Positions 32,798-42,181 of a DNA stretch of 64,000 nucleotides are shown here, in pieces. Both the position numbers and the translations under genes were made by a program. The notes under the pieces were generated by a model. The model was not told where the DNA came from, did no database searches, and worked only from the letters and a program-made list of their open reading frames with translations. How positions within the stretch are numbered: position 1 is the first letter of the stretch; every line of letters starts with the position of its first letter. The stretch spans positions 1-64,000 of the forward strand of contig CAKZVB010000113.1 of NCBI GenBank assembly GCA_937922015.1, written 5' to 3'. This DNA is from an uncultured Granulosicoccaceae bacterium. GTDB lineage: Bacteria; Pseudomonadota; Gammaproteobacteria; Granulosicoccales; Granulosicoccaceae.

Positions 32798-33706
32798 ATG
32801 ACCCAAACAATAATCGGATCAGCGACACGCGACCACATTATTGGCTTCGAAACTCCCTTCACCATGATCGGAGAACGTATTAATCCTACCGGCAGAAAAC
32901 TGCTGGCCGAGGAAATGAAAAACGGCGACTTCAGCCGCGTGGAATCAGACGCTATTGCACAGATTGAAGCTGGTGCACACATGCTGGATATCAATGCCGG
33001 AATTCCGCTGGCCGACGAACCTGCACTGCTGGCCCGGGCTATTCAACTGGTGCAGGGTTTAAGTGACATACCGATCTGCATTGACTCATCCATTGTAGAA
33101 GCTCTGGACCAGGGGCTGCAGGTATATAACGGACGGGCTCTTTTAAATTCGGTTACCGGCGAGGAAGAACGTCTGGAGCAAGTGCTGCCGCTGGTGAAAA
33201 AATACGATGCAGCAGTGGTTGCTATCTCCAACGATGAAACCGGCATTTCGGAGGACCCCAACGAACGCTTTGCAGTGGCCAAAAAAATAGTTGAGCACGC
33301 AGCGGACTACGGTATAAAACCCTGCGATATTGTGATTGATCCGCTGGTGATGCCAATTGGCGCAATCGGTCAGGCAGGCAGACAAGTGTTCGACATCGTC
33401 GGCCGGATTAGAAAAGAACTACAATGCAATACCACCTGTGGTGCGTCTAACGTCAGTTTCGGTTTGCCTAATCGGGGTGGTATCAACAGTGCATTTCTGA
33501 CCATGGCTATTGCACATGGAATGACTTCGGCTATAACCAATCCCTGTCACAAAGAAGTGATGGATGCGGTAATGGGCGCGGATGTTCTAATGGGCCATGA
33601 TCCCGATTGCCTGCGGTGGATAGCAAAGCACAGGGAAGTTCCTACAGAAGGCGAAGGTGCAGGTCGTGGTCGCCGGGTATCCAAACGCCGTCGTCCCGCC
33701 CGCTAA
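32798..33706 (+). CDS. Methyltetrahydrofolate:corrinoid methyltransferase (MeTr/MtgA-like) with Arg-rich tail
   Basis: A 302-residue pterin-binding TIM-barrel protein of the AcsE/MtgA/MtvA type. It moves a methyl group between a corrinoid protein and THF. Features: FTMIGERINPTGRKLLAEEM, GAHMLDINAGIPLADE, ICIDSSIVEAL, GRALLNSVTGEEER, and TTCGASNVSFGLPNRGGINS. It has no fused B12 or homocysteine domain, so it works with a separate carrier, here surely the protein at 29611. The last 14 residues (GRGRRVSKRRRPAR) form a strongly basic tail that is not part of the barrel and recurs in other proteins of this system. It sits 48 bp after metF and 43 bp before the activator gene. Confidence 0.9.
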   Translation: MTQTIIGSATRDHIIGFETPFTMIGERINPTGRKLLAEEMKNGDFSRVESDAIAQIEAGAHMLDINAGIPLADEPALLARAIQLVQGLSDIPICIDSSIVEALDQGLQVYNGRALLNSVTGEEERLEQVLPLVKKYDAAVVAISNDETGISEDPNERFAVAKKIVEHAADYGIKPCDIVIDPLVMPIGAIGQAGRQVFDIVGRIRKELQCNTTCGASNVSFGLPNRGGINSAFLTMAIAHGMTSAITNPCHKEVMDAVMGADVLMGHDPDCLRWIAKHREVPTEGEGAGRGRRVSKRRRPAR

Positions 33707-33749
33707 CACTACAAAGCCAGGACCCGGGGCACAATTCCTGAGACCAGTT

Positions 33750-35762
33750 ATGACTGATGCCAAAGTAGTATTTACCCCTAGTGGACGGCGTGGCCGGTTT
33801 CCGATCGGCACACCAATACTTGAAGCTGCACGCTCGCTCGGTGTCGATATCGACTCCGTGTGTGGTGGTCGTGCCATCTGTGGCCGCTGCCAGGTACTTT
33901 GCGCCGAGGGTGAATTTCAAAAACACGAAATAAACTCTAAGGCCACAAGCCTTTCACCGTTCACAAAAACAGAAGAACGCTGGGAGCGTGTAAAAAAACA
34001 GTCACTCGATGGTCGCCGCCTCGGTTGCCAGGCACGCATTGAAGCCGATGTAGTTATCGATGTTCCACCTGATAGCCAGGTACATCGACAGGTGATACGA
34101 AAAGGCGCTGACCTGCTCGACATCGAGCTTAACCCTTTTGTCCGTTTGCACTATATCGAAGTACAAGAGCCCGATATGCACTCACCAACCGGTGACCTGC
34201 AGCGAATAAAACAAGCGCTCGAACATGAATGGCAGTTGACAGATCTGCAGTGCGAAACATCGATCATTTCTTCGCTGCAAAAGATAGTGCGTACCGGCAC
34301 ATGGAAAATAACGGTTGCTGTTGCCGAGGACAAACGCATTATTGCCGTATGGCCCGGTTTCAAAGAACAGGTACTCGGTATTGCCATAGACGTCGGCTCT
34401 ACCACCATCGCAGCACACCTGTGCGATTTGATGACCGGCGATGTACTTGCCTCCAGCGGCTTAATGAATCCGCAAATTCGCTTTGGCGAAGATCTCATGA
34501 GTCGCGTGTCCTATGTCATGATGAACCCGGGCGGGGATGTAGAAATGACAAGGGTTGTACGTGAAGCAATTTGCGAATTAACTACCTCGACTACCGCCGA
34601 AATTGACGCGATACCGGAAGATGTTCTGGCTATGACAATTGTCGCAAACCCGGTCATGCATCACTTGCTACTGGGCATTGACCCTATTGAACTGGGCGGC
34701 GCACCATTCGCGCTTGCAACAGATGAAGCAATACTGTGCAAAGGATCAGAGCTTGATTTTAATACCCACAGCAATGCACAGATTTATGTATTGCCGTGCA
34801 TCGCCGGTCACGTAGGCGCTGATACTGCCGGGGTAATCCTTGCCGAACGCCCTGACGCAAGAGAAGACATGACTCTTTTAGTCGATGTTGGCACTAACGC
34901 TGAAATCGTGCTCGGTAATCGGCATCGGCTGCTGGCCTGTTCAAGTCCGACGGGACCGGCCTTTGAGGGTGCACAAATCAGTGGCGGTCAGCGCGCCGCA
35001 CCGGGTGCTATAGAAAGGGTTCGCATTGATCGCGAAACACTTGAACCGAAATTCAGCGTCATCGGCTGTGAAACGTGGTCAGATGAACCCGACTTCGACA
35101 GCGCCAATGCGACAACGGGTATTACCGGCATATGTGGCAGCGGAATAATAGAAGTTGTCGCTGAAATGTTTCTGGCGGGAATCATCGATACCAACGGGGT
35201 CATAAGCGGAGCACTGACAGAAAAATCAAACCGTGTGATCGCCGATGGCAGAACCTGGTCTTATCTGTTGCACGATGGCGATGTAAAAATTGTAATTACC
35301 CAGACCGATGTTCGCCAGATCCAGCTTGCAAAGGCAGCGCTGTACGCCGGTGTGCGCCTGCTCATGGATAGGCTGGAAATAGACCAGGTAGACCGCATCA
35401 GACTCGCTGGTGCTTTTGGCAGTCATATCGACGTGAAATACGCGATGGTGCTGGGACTCATTCCCGACTGCGATTTATCAGGTGTGTCATCAGCCGGCAA
35501 TGCTGCGGGGTCCGGTGCCCGAATTGCACTACTCAACAAAGACGCGCGCACAGATATTGAAGCGCTGGTGAATAATGTAGAAAAAGTAGAAACGGCAGTT
35601 GAACAGAAATTTCAGGATCACTTCGTTGAAGCGATGGGCATCCCCCACAAAAGCGCCCGGTTTCCCCAACTGGCGCGGGAGGTTGACCTGCCTGCGCCTA
35701 CGGTTAGCTCAGATAACTCAGAGGGCAGACGAGCTCGCCGTAGCAGGCGGCGCAGAGGCTGA
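33750..35762 (+). CDS. RACo-like corrinoid activator: 2Fe-2S domain plus ASKHA ATPase (DUF4445)
   Basis: A 670-residue reductive activator of corrinoid proteins. It returns accidentally oxidised Co(II) to Co(I) using an electron from its iron-sulfur centre and ATP binding. The N-terminal plant-type 2Fe-2S domain has C-x5-C-x2-C (Cys38, 44, 47: VCGGRAICGRC) and a later GCQARI. The ASKHA part has LGIAIDVGSTTIAAHLCDL, TLLVDVGTNAEIVLGN, TGICGSGIIEVVAEM and RLAGAFGSHI. The start ATG 33750 lies where family members begin. The frame is open back to 33657, but that stretch overlaps the preceding gene and shows no homology. The C-terminal tail SEGRRARRSRRRRG is extremely basic. The end overlaps the convergent regulator by 45 bp. 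Confidence 0.92.
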   Translation: MTDAKVVFTPSGRRGRFPIGTPILEAARSLGVDIDSVCGGRAICGRCQVLCAEGEFQKHEINSKATSLSPFTKTEERWERVKKQSLDGRRLGCQARIEADVVIDVPPDSQVHRQVIRKGADLLDIELNPFVRLHYIEVQEPDMHSPTGDLQRIKQALEHEWQLTDLQCETSIISSLQKIVRTGTWKITVAVAEDKRIIAVWPGFKEQVLGIAIDVGSTTIAAHLCDLMTGDVLASSGLMNPQIRFGEDLMSRVSYVMMNPGGDVEMTRVVREAICELTTSTTAEIDAIPEDVLAMTIVANPVMHHLLLGIDPIELGGAPFALATDEAILCKGSELDFNTHSNAQIYVLPCIAGHVGADTAGVILAERPDAREDMTLLVDVGTNAEIVLGNRHRLLACSSPTGPAFEGAQISGGQRAAPGAIERVRIDRETLEPKFSVIGCETWSDEPDFDSANATTGITGICGSGIIEVVAEMFLAGIIDTNGVISGALTEKSNRVIADGRTWSYLLHDGDVKIVITQTDVRQIQLAKAALYAGVRLLMDRLEIDQVDRIRLAGAFGSHIDVKYAMVLGLIPDCDLSGVSSAGNAAGSGARIALLNKDARTDIEALVNNVEKVETAVEQKFQDHFVEAMGIPHKSARFPQLAREVDLPAPTVSSDNSEGRRARRSRRRRG

Positions 35763-36809
35763 ACAAATAGTGGTTCTGCGCAAGCTGGTGACCTTACCGT
35801 TTTTGCTGCCATTGCTTTTAACTATTGTCACCTCACCCTGACCTGCAGCCCTGCGACGCTCGTCCCTTGGGGGTAGCCCAAAGGTATCGCGGTAGCACTT
35901 GCTGAAATGTGGCGCTGATATAAACCCGCAGGCCAGTGCTATATCTACTATGGGCATACTGGTTTGCAGCAGCAGTTGTCTTGCTCTTTCCAGACGCAAC
36001 TCCAGGTAGTAACGAGTCGGCACACACTGCAGGTAGCGCTGGAACAATCGCTCCAGCTGACGACGTGACAAACCGACATGAAACGATAACTCGTCAAGCG
36101 TCATAGGTTCTTCAATGTTTGCTTCCATCAGTGCTACCGCTTCAGCAAGCTTTGGTTGGTTGGTGCCAATTCGTTGCGTTAGCGGAACACGCTGTCGATC
36201 GTGTTTGTCACGAATACGATCGCACATGAATTGTTCGGTGATGGCAGTGGCGAGTTCTGCACCGTGAGTATTACGAATCTCATGCAAAAACATATCGAGC
36301 GGCGCGGTGCCACCTGCGCTGGTGTAGCGATCGTTGTCTATTTCAAATAACTCTGGCGAAATCACCAGCTGCGGAAACTCTTCTCTGGCGCTGGCCATGT
36401 TTTCCCAGTGAATCGTGCAGCGGTACCCTTCCAGTGCATCGGCCTTGGCCAGCAAATAAGTGCCGGTGCATACGCCGCCGAGTATGATTTCCTTTTTCGA
36501 CGCAGCCCGCAGCCACGCAAGTACTAAGGGGTCAGCGTAGTGCTGAACCTGATTGCCGGAGCAGACGAAGATCGCGTCAAGGTTCACCGCATCGTCGATG
36601 CTGCGATCAGGTGTAATGCTCAGGCCGTTGCTAGCGTTTACCGGTTCTTTGTCAGCGCCAATCACCGTCCAGTTATAAAGCACTTCACCAGCCAGTTGAT
36701 TGGCCATTCTCAGAGGTTCGATCGACGAAGAAAACGCAAGCATTGAAAAATTCGGCACCAGCAAAAAACCGATTGATGCTGGACCGCCTGTGTTTTTCGA
36801 CTTAATCAT
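35718..36809 (-). CDS. GbdR-like AraC-family regulator with DJ-1/PfpI domain
   Basis: A 363-residue GATase1-like AraC regulator. The DJ-1/PfpI sensor domain (about 10-200) contains LAFSSSIEPLRMANQLAGE and GGVCTGTYLLAKADALEGY. The AraC double helix-turn-helix (about 235-340) has LSFHVGLSRRQLERLFQRYL and GFISAPHFSKCYRDTFGLPP. From memory it aligns closely with Pseudomonas GbdR over its whole length, including RVPLTQRIGTNQPKL and PPRDERR. GbdR responds to glycine betaine and dimethylglycine, and relatives respond to carnitine or sarcosine-type compounds. This supports a quaternary or methylated amine as the substrate of the cluster. The 3' end overlaps the activator gene by 45 bp. Confidence 0.9.
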   Translation of the reverse strand: MIKSKNTGGPASIGFLLVPNFSMLAFSSSIEPLRMANQLAGEVLYNWTVIGADKEPVNASNGLSITPDRSIDDAVNLDAIFVCSGNQVQHYADPLVLAWLRAASKKEIILGGVCTGTYLLAKADALEGYRCTIHWENMASAREEFPQLVISPELFEIDNDRYTSAGGTAPLDMFLHEIRNTHGAELATAITEQFMCDRIRDKHDRQRVPLTQRIGTNQPKLAEAVALMEANIEEPMTLDELSFHVGLSRRQLERLFQRYLQCVPTRYYLELRLERARQLLLQTSMPIVDIALACGFISAPHFSKCYRDTFGLPPRDERRRAAGQGEVTIVKSNGSKNGKVTSLRRTTICSASAPPATASSSAL

Positions 36810-37240
36810 ATTGCATTCCCATCCGAGCGTTATTTGATTTTACAGGGTAATTACAATGTCTAATTGACGCGTTGCAACACGCGCTTGTACTTACCTGAAT
36901 CACAACTGGCGACAGCTTCAAACCACCTGTCCACTCGGCGATAATGTACTGATTGCGACATGCCGTATGAGTGCCAGTTGAATTTACAATCAGGGACCAG
37001 TGACAATTCAAGGTCATTTTGCTCAAGTGAGTTCGCAAAAAACTGCTATAACCATTTGTATTAAAAAATAATAACTCGCTAAAAAACAAAACGTGTTGTA
37101 GTTAAATTATTTGAAGCATTTTCGCCCGGATGAGCAAATTCACAGCGAATTCAGACGGGAAAGGACTGTTTTAATTACTTTTCCGGGATCACAACCAAGA
37201 TACAAACCTCCGTCAATGCCGACACCTGCTTTAAATCTGA
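36810..37240 (-). other. Intergenic region upstream of the GbdR-like gene
   Basis: 431 bp between the MttB-family stop and the regulator start. Open frames here look non-coding in composition. The stretch is AT-rich around 37040-37110, which could hold the regulator promoter, but no operator is clear. Confidence 0.45.
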
Positions 37241-38791
37241 TCAATAGTTGGCGTCGGGGAATGACGATTTTCGCTGTTCAATGTAGGCCAGTAAGGCCTC
37301 ATCGACGGCTGGATCCATCGGCGGCGCCTGGTACTCAGCCAGCATATTTTTCATTTTTCTGTTAGCTCGCTGCGCCGCATCAAGAGCGCCATCGGACTCC
37401 CATTGCTCAAAGCTGTTGTTATCGGCAATGTCAGATCGGTAAAAGGCACTTTCAAAATTATTTTGTGTGTGGTTGCAGCCAAGGAAATGTGCTCCCGGAC
37501 CCACCTCGTTCAAGGCGTCAAGCGCCTGACCGTTGTCACTGAAGTCGACTCCTTGCGCAAACACCTGCAGCATCCCCGCCTGATCTGCATCCATGATAAA
37601 TTTTTCATAGCTCATAACGAGTCCGCCCTCGAGCCAGCCCGCGGTGTGCAACATGAAATTAACTCCGGCAAGCATCGCTGTCTGGAGTGTGTTAGCCGCC
37701 TCATAGGCGGCCTGGGCATCTGGCAACTTTGAAGCGTTCAAGCCGCCGCCTGAACGAAACGGCACGCCGAGACGTCTGGCCAGTGCTGCCGCTATATAAA
37801 GCACAGAAGCCGGTTCAGGGGTACCGAAGGTTGGTGCGCCGGATTGCATGGAAATACTACTGGCAAAGGTACCAAACACAACTGGTGCACCTGGCTTTAC
37901 CAATTGCACGAAAGCCATTCCGGCCAGAGCTTCAGCCAGAATCTGGGTTACGGTTCCAACCACTGTCACCGGTGACATAGCACCAGCAAGGATAAACGGC
38001 GACACCACAGTAGCCTGATTGGCTAACGCATAAACTTCTGCAGCACCAAGCATGGTGTCGTCAAAGGTCATTGGTGAATTTGCATTTATTAAATTGATGA
38101 CGACTGTCTTTTCCAGGCCGGTGTCATCATAGAACCCGTCACCAAATAATATCCTGGACATTTCTACCGTGTCTTTGGCACGTTCTGCAGCGGTAACAGA
38201 CCCCATATAGGGTTTATCACTCAGCTTCATGTGCGAGTAGACCATGTCGAAGTGACGCTTGTTAACCGGTAAATCAACCGGCTCACAAACCGTACCACCC
38301 GAGTGGTGCAGAGAGTTTGACATGTAGGCGAGCTTTACGAAGTTTTGGAAATCTTCGATATTTGCATAACGGCGGCCATGATCAAGGTCGCGAACAAAAG
38401 GCGATCCATACGCTGGAACCAGCACCGTGCTGTCACCGCCAATTTTCACGCTGCGGGCCGGGTTGCGAGCATGCTGAATAAATTCTGCCGGCGCACTTTG
38501 AGTGATTATCTGTCGACACATGCCACGGGGAAACCTGACGCGCTGACCGTCTATATCAGCACCGGCCTCTTTAAAAAGCTCCAGAGCTCTAGGGAAGTCG
38601 CGGAACTCAATACCGATTTCTTCAAGCACCTTATCCGCGTTTTGCTCAATCAACTCCAGCTGTTCATCGGAAGCATGGCAGTAGGCGGGGATTTTTCTGG
38701 TGATGTAAGGCGCCGCTGCCGGGCCACCACTGGCACGGGCAGCAATCTTTGCCGCACGCCCGCCTGCCCTTTTTCTTCGATTTGCTGCCAT
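37241..38791 (-). CDS. MttB-family (trimethylamine methyltransferase-like) methyltransferase, no pyrrolysine
   Basis: A 516-residue corrinoid-dependent amine methyltransferase. True trimethylamine MttB reads an in-frame UAG as pyrrolysine. This gene is continuous at full family length with no internal TAG, so it belongs with the non-pyrrolysine members (MtgB, MtpB, MtcB, MtyB) that demethylate glycine betaine, proline betaine, carnitine or gamma-butyrobetaine. Family stretches seen: LIEQNADKVLEEIGIEFRD, VCEPVDLPVNKRHFDMVYSH, AGAMSPVTVVGTVTQILAEA, RSGGGLNASKLPDAQAAYEA and EVGPGAHFLGCNHTQNNFE. The N-terminal ~28 residues are basic and Ala/Gly-rich (NRRKRAGGRAAKIAARA). It probably loads the methyl group onto the protein at 29611. 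It is divergent from the OmpA/BON gene. Confidence 0.92.
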   Translation of the reverse strand: MAANRRKRAGGRAAKIAARASGGPAAAPYITRKIPAYCHASDEQLELIEQNADKVLEEIGIEFRDFPRALELFKEAGADIDGQRVRFPRGMCRQIITQSAPAEFIQHARNPARSVKIGGDSTVLVPAYGSPFVRDLDHGRRYANIEDFQNFVKLAYMSNSLHHSGGTVCEPVDLPVNKRHFDMVYSHMKLSDKPYMGSVTAAERAKDTVEMSRILFGDGFYDDTGLEKTVVINLINANSPMTFDDTMLGAAEVYALANQATVVSPFILAGAMSPVTVVGTVTQILAEALAGMAFVQLVKPGAPVVFGTFASSISMQSGAPTFGTPEPASVLYIAAALARRLGVPFRSGGGLNASKLPDAQAAYEAANTLQTAMLAGVNFMLHTAGWLEGGLVMSYEKFIMDADQAGMLQVFAQGVDFSDNGQALDALNEVGPGAHFLGCNHTQNNFESAFYRSDIADNNSFEQWESDGALDAAQRANRKMKNMLAEYQAPPMDPAVDEALLAYIEQRKSSFPDANY

Positions 38792-39244
38792 AAGTATTCC
38801 CGGGACTTCAGCCCATAGTGTGGCGCCAAGTATTAGCTTAATCGCTGTCCCCGGCTAACAGTGTCGCGACCACCAACTATATGTGTGCGCCAATACCAGA
38901 AACAATGCGCGTGCAAGAACTAAGACACACAGAAATACAATGATTTGCAGTTTGTCACTGCCATACTTCAACGACAAATGATTGTTTTTGTTATATTTGC
39001 ACTACCATTAATTTCTGCTATCCAGAACAGCCAGAATTTGCATTTACACGAGCTAAAAAATCACTGAAGCAACTAATCTCACCAGGCACTGCCGAAGGTA
39101 GAAATCAACGTTGTAAATTAAGCCGCAGGATGCACTAACAATAAAATTCAGCGACAATTAGGTTATCTCAAGAATTCGTTTTATATCGATACTAAGTTTT
39201 TAACAACGCTGCGAGAAATACAGCAGTAAAAAGGGATCTACACC
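38792..39244. promoter_or_regulatory. Divergent intergenic region, MttB-family gene and OmpA/BON gene
   Basis: 453 bp without a believable coding frame. It must hold the promoters of both divergent genes. It is AT-rich from about 38970 to 39230. AAGGGA precedes the OmpA/BON start. No specific operator is identified. Confidence 0.5.
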
Positions 39245-42178
39245 ATGGCAATTCCACCAGACAACGATCAAAATAAACCAGACCCGTCAAAGCCGGAACG
39301 CAACCTGGCCAGTCCGGCGACGACGCGACCCCCTGCTTCTGCCACAGACAAATACAAACCAGCTGCGGGTCGACCAGTCGATACAAACAGACCGCTGTCT
39401 CCGGACAATCTGGCAGACCGTGCTAAAGGTACCGCCGGCAACGTAGCCGGCGCTGCTGCGGCCGGCGGTACTGCTGCAACAAATGCCGCGCAAGAGTTAA
39501 AAGATTCCATTACCAGAAACGCCAGCGCAAGTAAGCCACCACCAATTCGACCAGATCAGATCCCACCGCAGGTGCCCGCGCCGGGTGTGCCGGGGCAACG
39601 GACAACGACTCATGGCGCGGTACCTCCTTCCGGGTCAGTTCCCGCGGCACGGACAACTCGCCCCAGAGGTGAGGTTCCACCGCGTCGCACGACTACAACA
39701 GCCACTCGTGGCACACCGCCGCCACCCCCTTCTGCCACCACACGACCACCAGCTTCACCTACCGGTGCAACTCGCCCTCGCGGCGCCGTGCCGCCCACCG
39801 GCGCAACACCTCAGGCAGGAGCGACAGGCACTGCTTCCCCGCGTGCTCCGATTCGAGCAACAGCAGCCAACACAGCGGCCGCACCACCGACAGCGCCGCG
39901 TGCCAATCCACCGACGCAAACCAGGGGTGTAGTTCCAGACCCTCGCACGATCCCGACGCCCGCCAACAAGGCGGACAAGCCAGATCCCCGGCAGCCGGCA
40001 GCAACCAGACCGACGGACGGACCCGCAGTTGACCGGACCACCAGCGACAGACCACGACGTGGCAGACCCGCCCGGCCGTTAGAGAATAGCCGCCAGAGAC
40101 CTCCGGAGAGAAGCGCTCCACGGGGGGATTTACCAGGACAGCGCAGACCCATCGATGACCGCCCACCCGCACCGGGTAGCCGACCACCGCGCAGTCCCGG
40201 ACCTCGAGACAATCACAGCCGCAGACCAGCCTACTATCGTGACGAGCCACGTCCACGTCGCAGAATGGCACCGCCACCGGGCGCATCTGGCAACGGCCGG
40301 TTCCTCGGCCAGCCACGCAGGGTTGCAGCACCAATTACCACCGCTCCGGAAGGCAGCGCGTGGGGACCGTTATTGTTCGGCATCCTGCTACTGGGCGCAG
40401 TTGGCTGGTTTGCAATAAAACAATACACGCCTCAAATTCAGGAAGATTTGCTTCGTCGCAGTGGCGACGCGCTGGATACTGCCGGTTACGGGGACCAGGC
40501 AAAAGTCAGCATCGACGGCCGGAATATTGTGCTTGAAGGGAATGTGGCAACAGAAGCTGACAGTGAAAATGCTGTCGCCGCTGTGGCCGGAACTTTCGGC
40601 GTCAGAGCCGTCGACAACAGGCTGACTGTCGGCGAAGTAACCAGTGTAGAACCGGAAGTTCGCAACACACCGTCTTTGTCAGTCAGCAAAGACGGTGATG
40701 CGGTTGTTCTGTCCGGTACCGTATCCGATCAAAAATTCGCCGATGCCATAAAATCCTCTGCTATTGAGCAATTCGGTGAAGGCAACGTCAGCGGCGAAGT
40801 CAGCGTTGATGAAACCGCAACCAATCCAGGCTGGATGAGTGCCGTCTCACAAGTCCTGCCCGATTTGGCCACCATCGAAAATGGCGCTTTGTCTGTTGAC
40901 ACAGACACACTGTCGTTAACCGGCAATGCCGCCGACGAAGCAACAAAAAAAGCAATTGGTGACAAGGCCGCTTCCCTGCTCAATGGACAATTGATCGTTG
41001 ACAACCAGATTGTCGCACCGGAACCCGCTCCAGAACCTGAGCCAGCACCAGCACCAGCACCAGTATTGCCAGCTTTTGCTTCAGTGACCGAAACGGCAGA
41101 TCAGATCACCTTGAGCGGCTTTTTGACACAGCAAAACGCTGACGCCATCGCCAGTGCCTACGAGGAACAAGGCAAACCGGTGATCAATAACATTACAATT
41201 GACGAGCGCGCCGATTCACCGGCATGGGTCAATACCTTTGGCCAATCAGACGCAGCCCTTGAGAACGTCAAAGACGGCAGGCTGACAATCGCCAGATCAG
41301 GCAATGTCACCGTTCGGGGCAAGGTTGAAAGCGACGACCTCAAAGCGTCTGCCGGGCAGCAGCTGGCAGCACTGTTCGGGCCGGAGCACAAGATTATAAA
41401 TGCTCTCATTGTAGAACCTCCTCCGGTGGTGCCGACCATGACACCGTTTGTCGCTGTCACTGACAATGGCGACTCACTGACCCTCAGCGGATTGTTGCCC
41501 GAAAATGCGGCAAAAACACTTTTACAAAGCTACAGAAGCGGCGGCAGCACCGTTGTCGACAACATCGCCACAGACCCAAGGGTAATGTCACCCGACTGGA
41601 CCGAAAACATGGGCCAGGCGCTGGACTCCATGACTGATATCGCCGACGCAAAGCTAAATATTGCATCCAGCGGTGAGCTGACCGCACGCGGGCTGGCGCA
41701 ATCGGAAGACGCCAAACAGGCTGCAGGTACAAAACTATCTGCCCTGTTCGGTGACTCTGTGAGCTTGCGCAACGAAATCACCGTCGAAACACCGAAAATA
41801 GTCGAGGCACCTAAACCTGCTCTAAGCGACGTTCTGGCCCGAATCGATATTGCCGGTATCCGCTTCAGATCAAATAGTGTCGAGCTTAACGGCGAAAGCA
41901 TAGCTATACTTGATCAGGTGGCAAATGTGCTAAATGATTATGAAAGCGCCAGTATCGAAATTGCCGGTCACACTGATTCAACAGGCAGTCCGGAATACAA
42001 TCTCGATTTAAGCGCTAACCGAGCTACGGCCGTCATGCAGTATTTGGGTACAAGAGGGATTGCAGCCGATCGAATGTCAGCAAAAGGTTATGGTCCTGCC
42101 AGACCAATTGCGACTAACGATACCTCAACCGGGCGCGCCCAAAATCGTCGTATCGAGTTTACACTTACCGGAGAATAG
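39245..42178 (+). CDS. Pro/Thr-rich membrane protein with BON-like repeats and OmpA domain
   Basis: A 977-residue envelope protein. The first ~370 residues are a disordered Pro/Thr/Arg/Ala-rich region with no signal peptide. One membrane segment follows (about 374-395, GPLLFGILLLGAVGWFAIKQ). Beyond it come a BON-like unit (about 415-465) and three repeats of ~125 residues, each with a BON-like half, a conserved P-x-W-x-x-x-x-x-Q motif and a second strand-rich half (for example TLSGFLTQQNADAIASAYEE). A Pro/Glu/Ala spacer lies near 595. The C-terminal OmpA domain (about 868-977) has FRSNSVELN, IAGHTDSTGSPEYN and NDTSTGRAQNRRIEF for peptidoglycan binding. The layout resembles mycobacterial ArfA-type BON-OmpA proteins. 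It is co-transcribed with the coiled-coil gene 3 bp downstream. Confidence 0.85.
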   Translation: MAIPPDNDQNKPDPSKPERNLASPATTRPPASATDKYKPAAGRPVDTNRPLSPDNLADRAKGTAGNVAGAAAAGGTAATNAAQELKDSITRNASASKPPPIRPDQIPPQVPAPGVPGQRTTTHGAVPPSGSVPAARTTRPRGEVPPRRTTTTATRGTPPPPPSATTRPPASPTGATRPRGAVPPTGATPQAGATGTASPRAPIRATAANTAAAPPTAPRANPPTQTRGVVPDPRTIPTPANKADKPDPRQPAATRPTDGPAVDRTTSDRPRRGRPARPLENSRQRPPERSAPRGDLPGQRRPIDDRPPAPGSRPPRSPGPRDNHSRRPAYYRDEPRPRRRMAPPPGASGNGRFLGQPRRVAAPITTAPEGSAWGPLLFGILLLGAVGWFAIKQYTPQIQEDLLRRSGDALDTAGYGDQAKVSIDGRNIVLEGNVATEADSENAVAAVAGTFGVRAVDNRLTVGEVTSVEPEVRNTPSLSVSKDGDAVVLSGTVSDQKFADAIKSSAIEQFGEGNVSGEVSVDETATNPGWMSAVSQVLPDLATIENGALSVDTDTLSLTGNAADEATKKAIGDKAASLLNGQLIVDNQIVAPEPAPEPEPAPAPAPVLPAFASVTETADQITLSGFLTQQNADAIASAYEEQGKPVINNITIDERADSPAWVNTFGQSDAALENVKDGRLTIARSGNVTVRGKVESDDLKASAGQQLAALFGPEHKIINALIVEPPPVVPTMTPFVAVTDNGDSLTLSGLLPENAAKTLLQSYRSGGSTVVDNIATDPRVMSPDWTENMGQALDSMTDIADAKLNIASSGELTARGLAQSEDAKQAAGTKLSALFGDSVSLRNEITVETPKIVEAPKPALSDVLARIDIAGIRFRSNSVELNGESIAILDQVANVLNDYESASIEIAGHTDSTGSPEYNLDLSANRATAVMQYLGTRGIAADRMSAKGYGPARPIATNDTSTGRAQNRRIEFTLTGE
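41022..41066 (+). repeat. Short CCAGCA-type coding repeat
   Basis: Alternating Pro/Glu then Pro/Ala codons give a run of GAACC/CCAGCA-like hexamers inside the OmpA/BON gene. It encodes a flexible spacer and is prone to slippage in multiples of six bases, which keeps the frame. Confidence 0.6.
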
Positions 42179-42181
42179 TAA

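Noticed and set aside
33657..33749. Upstream start for the RACo-like gene
   Set aside because: The extra 31 codons overlap the preceding methyltransferase gene in another frame and show no ferredoxin-domain homology; ATG 33750 fits the family.
36802..37089. 95-codon minus-strand frame upstream of the GbdR-like gene
   Set aside because: The composition is not protein-like, it overlaps the start of the regulator, and it lacks a ribosome site.
39759..40334. Long open frame opposite the OmpA/BON gene
   Set aside because: It is a composition artefact of the Pro/Thr/Arg-rich codons on the other strand; the product is Cys/Trp/Val-rich with no recognisable domain.
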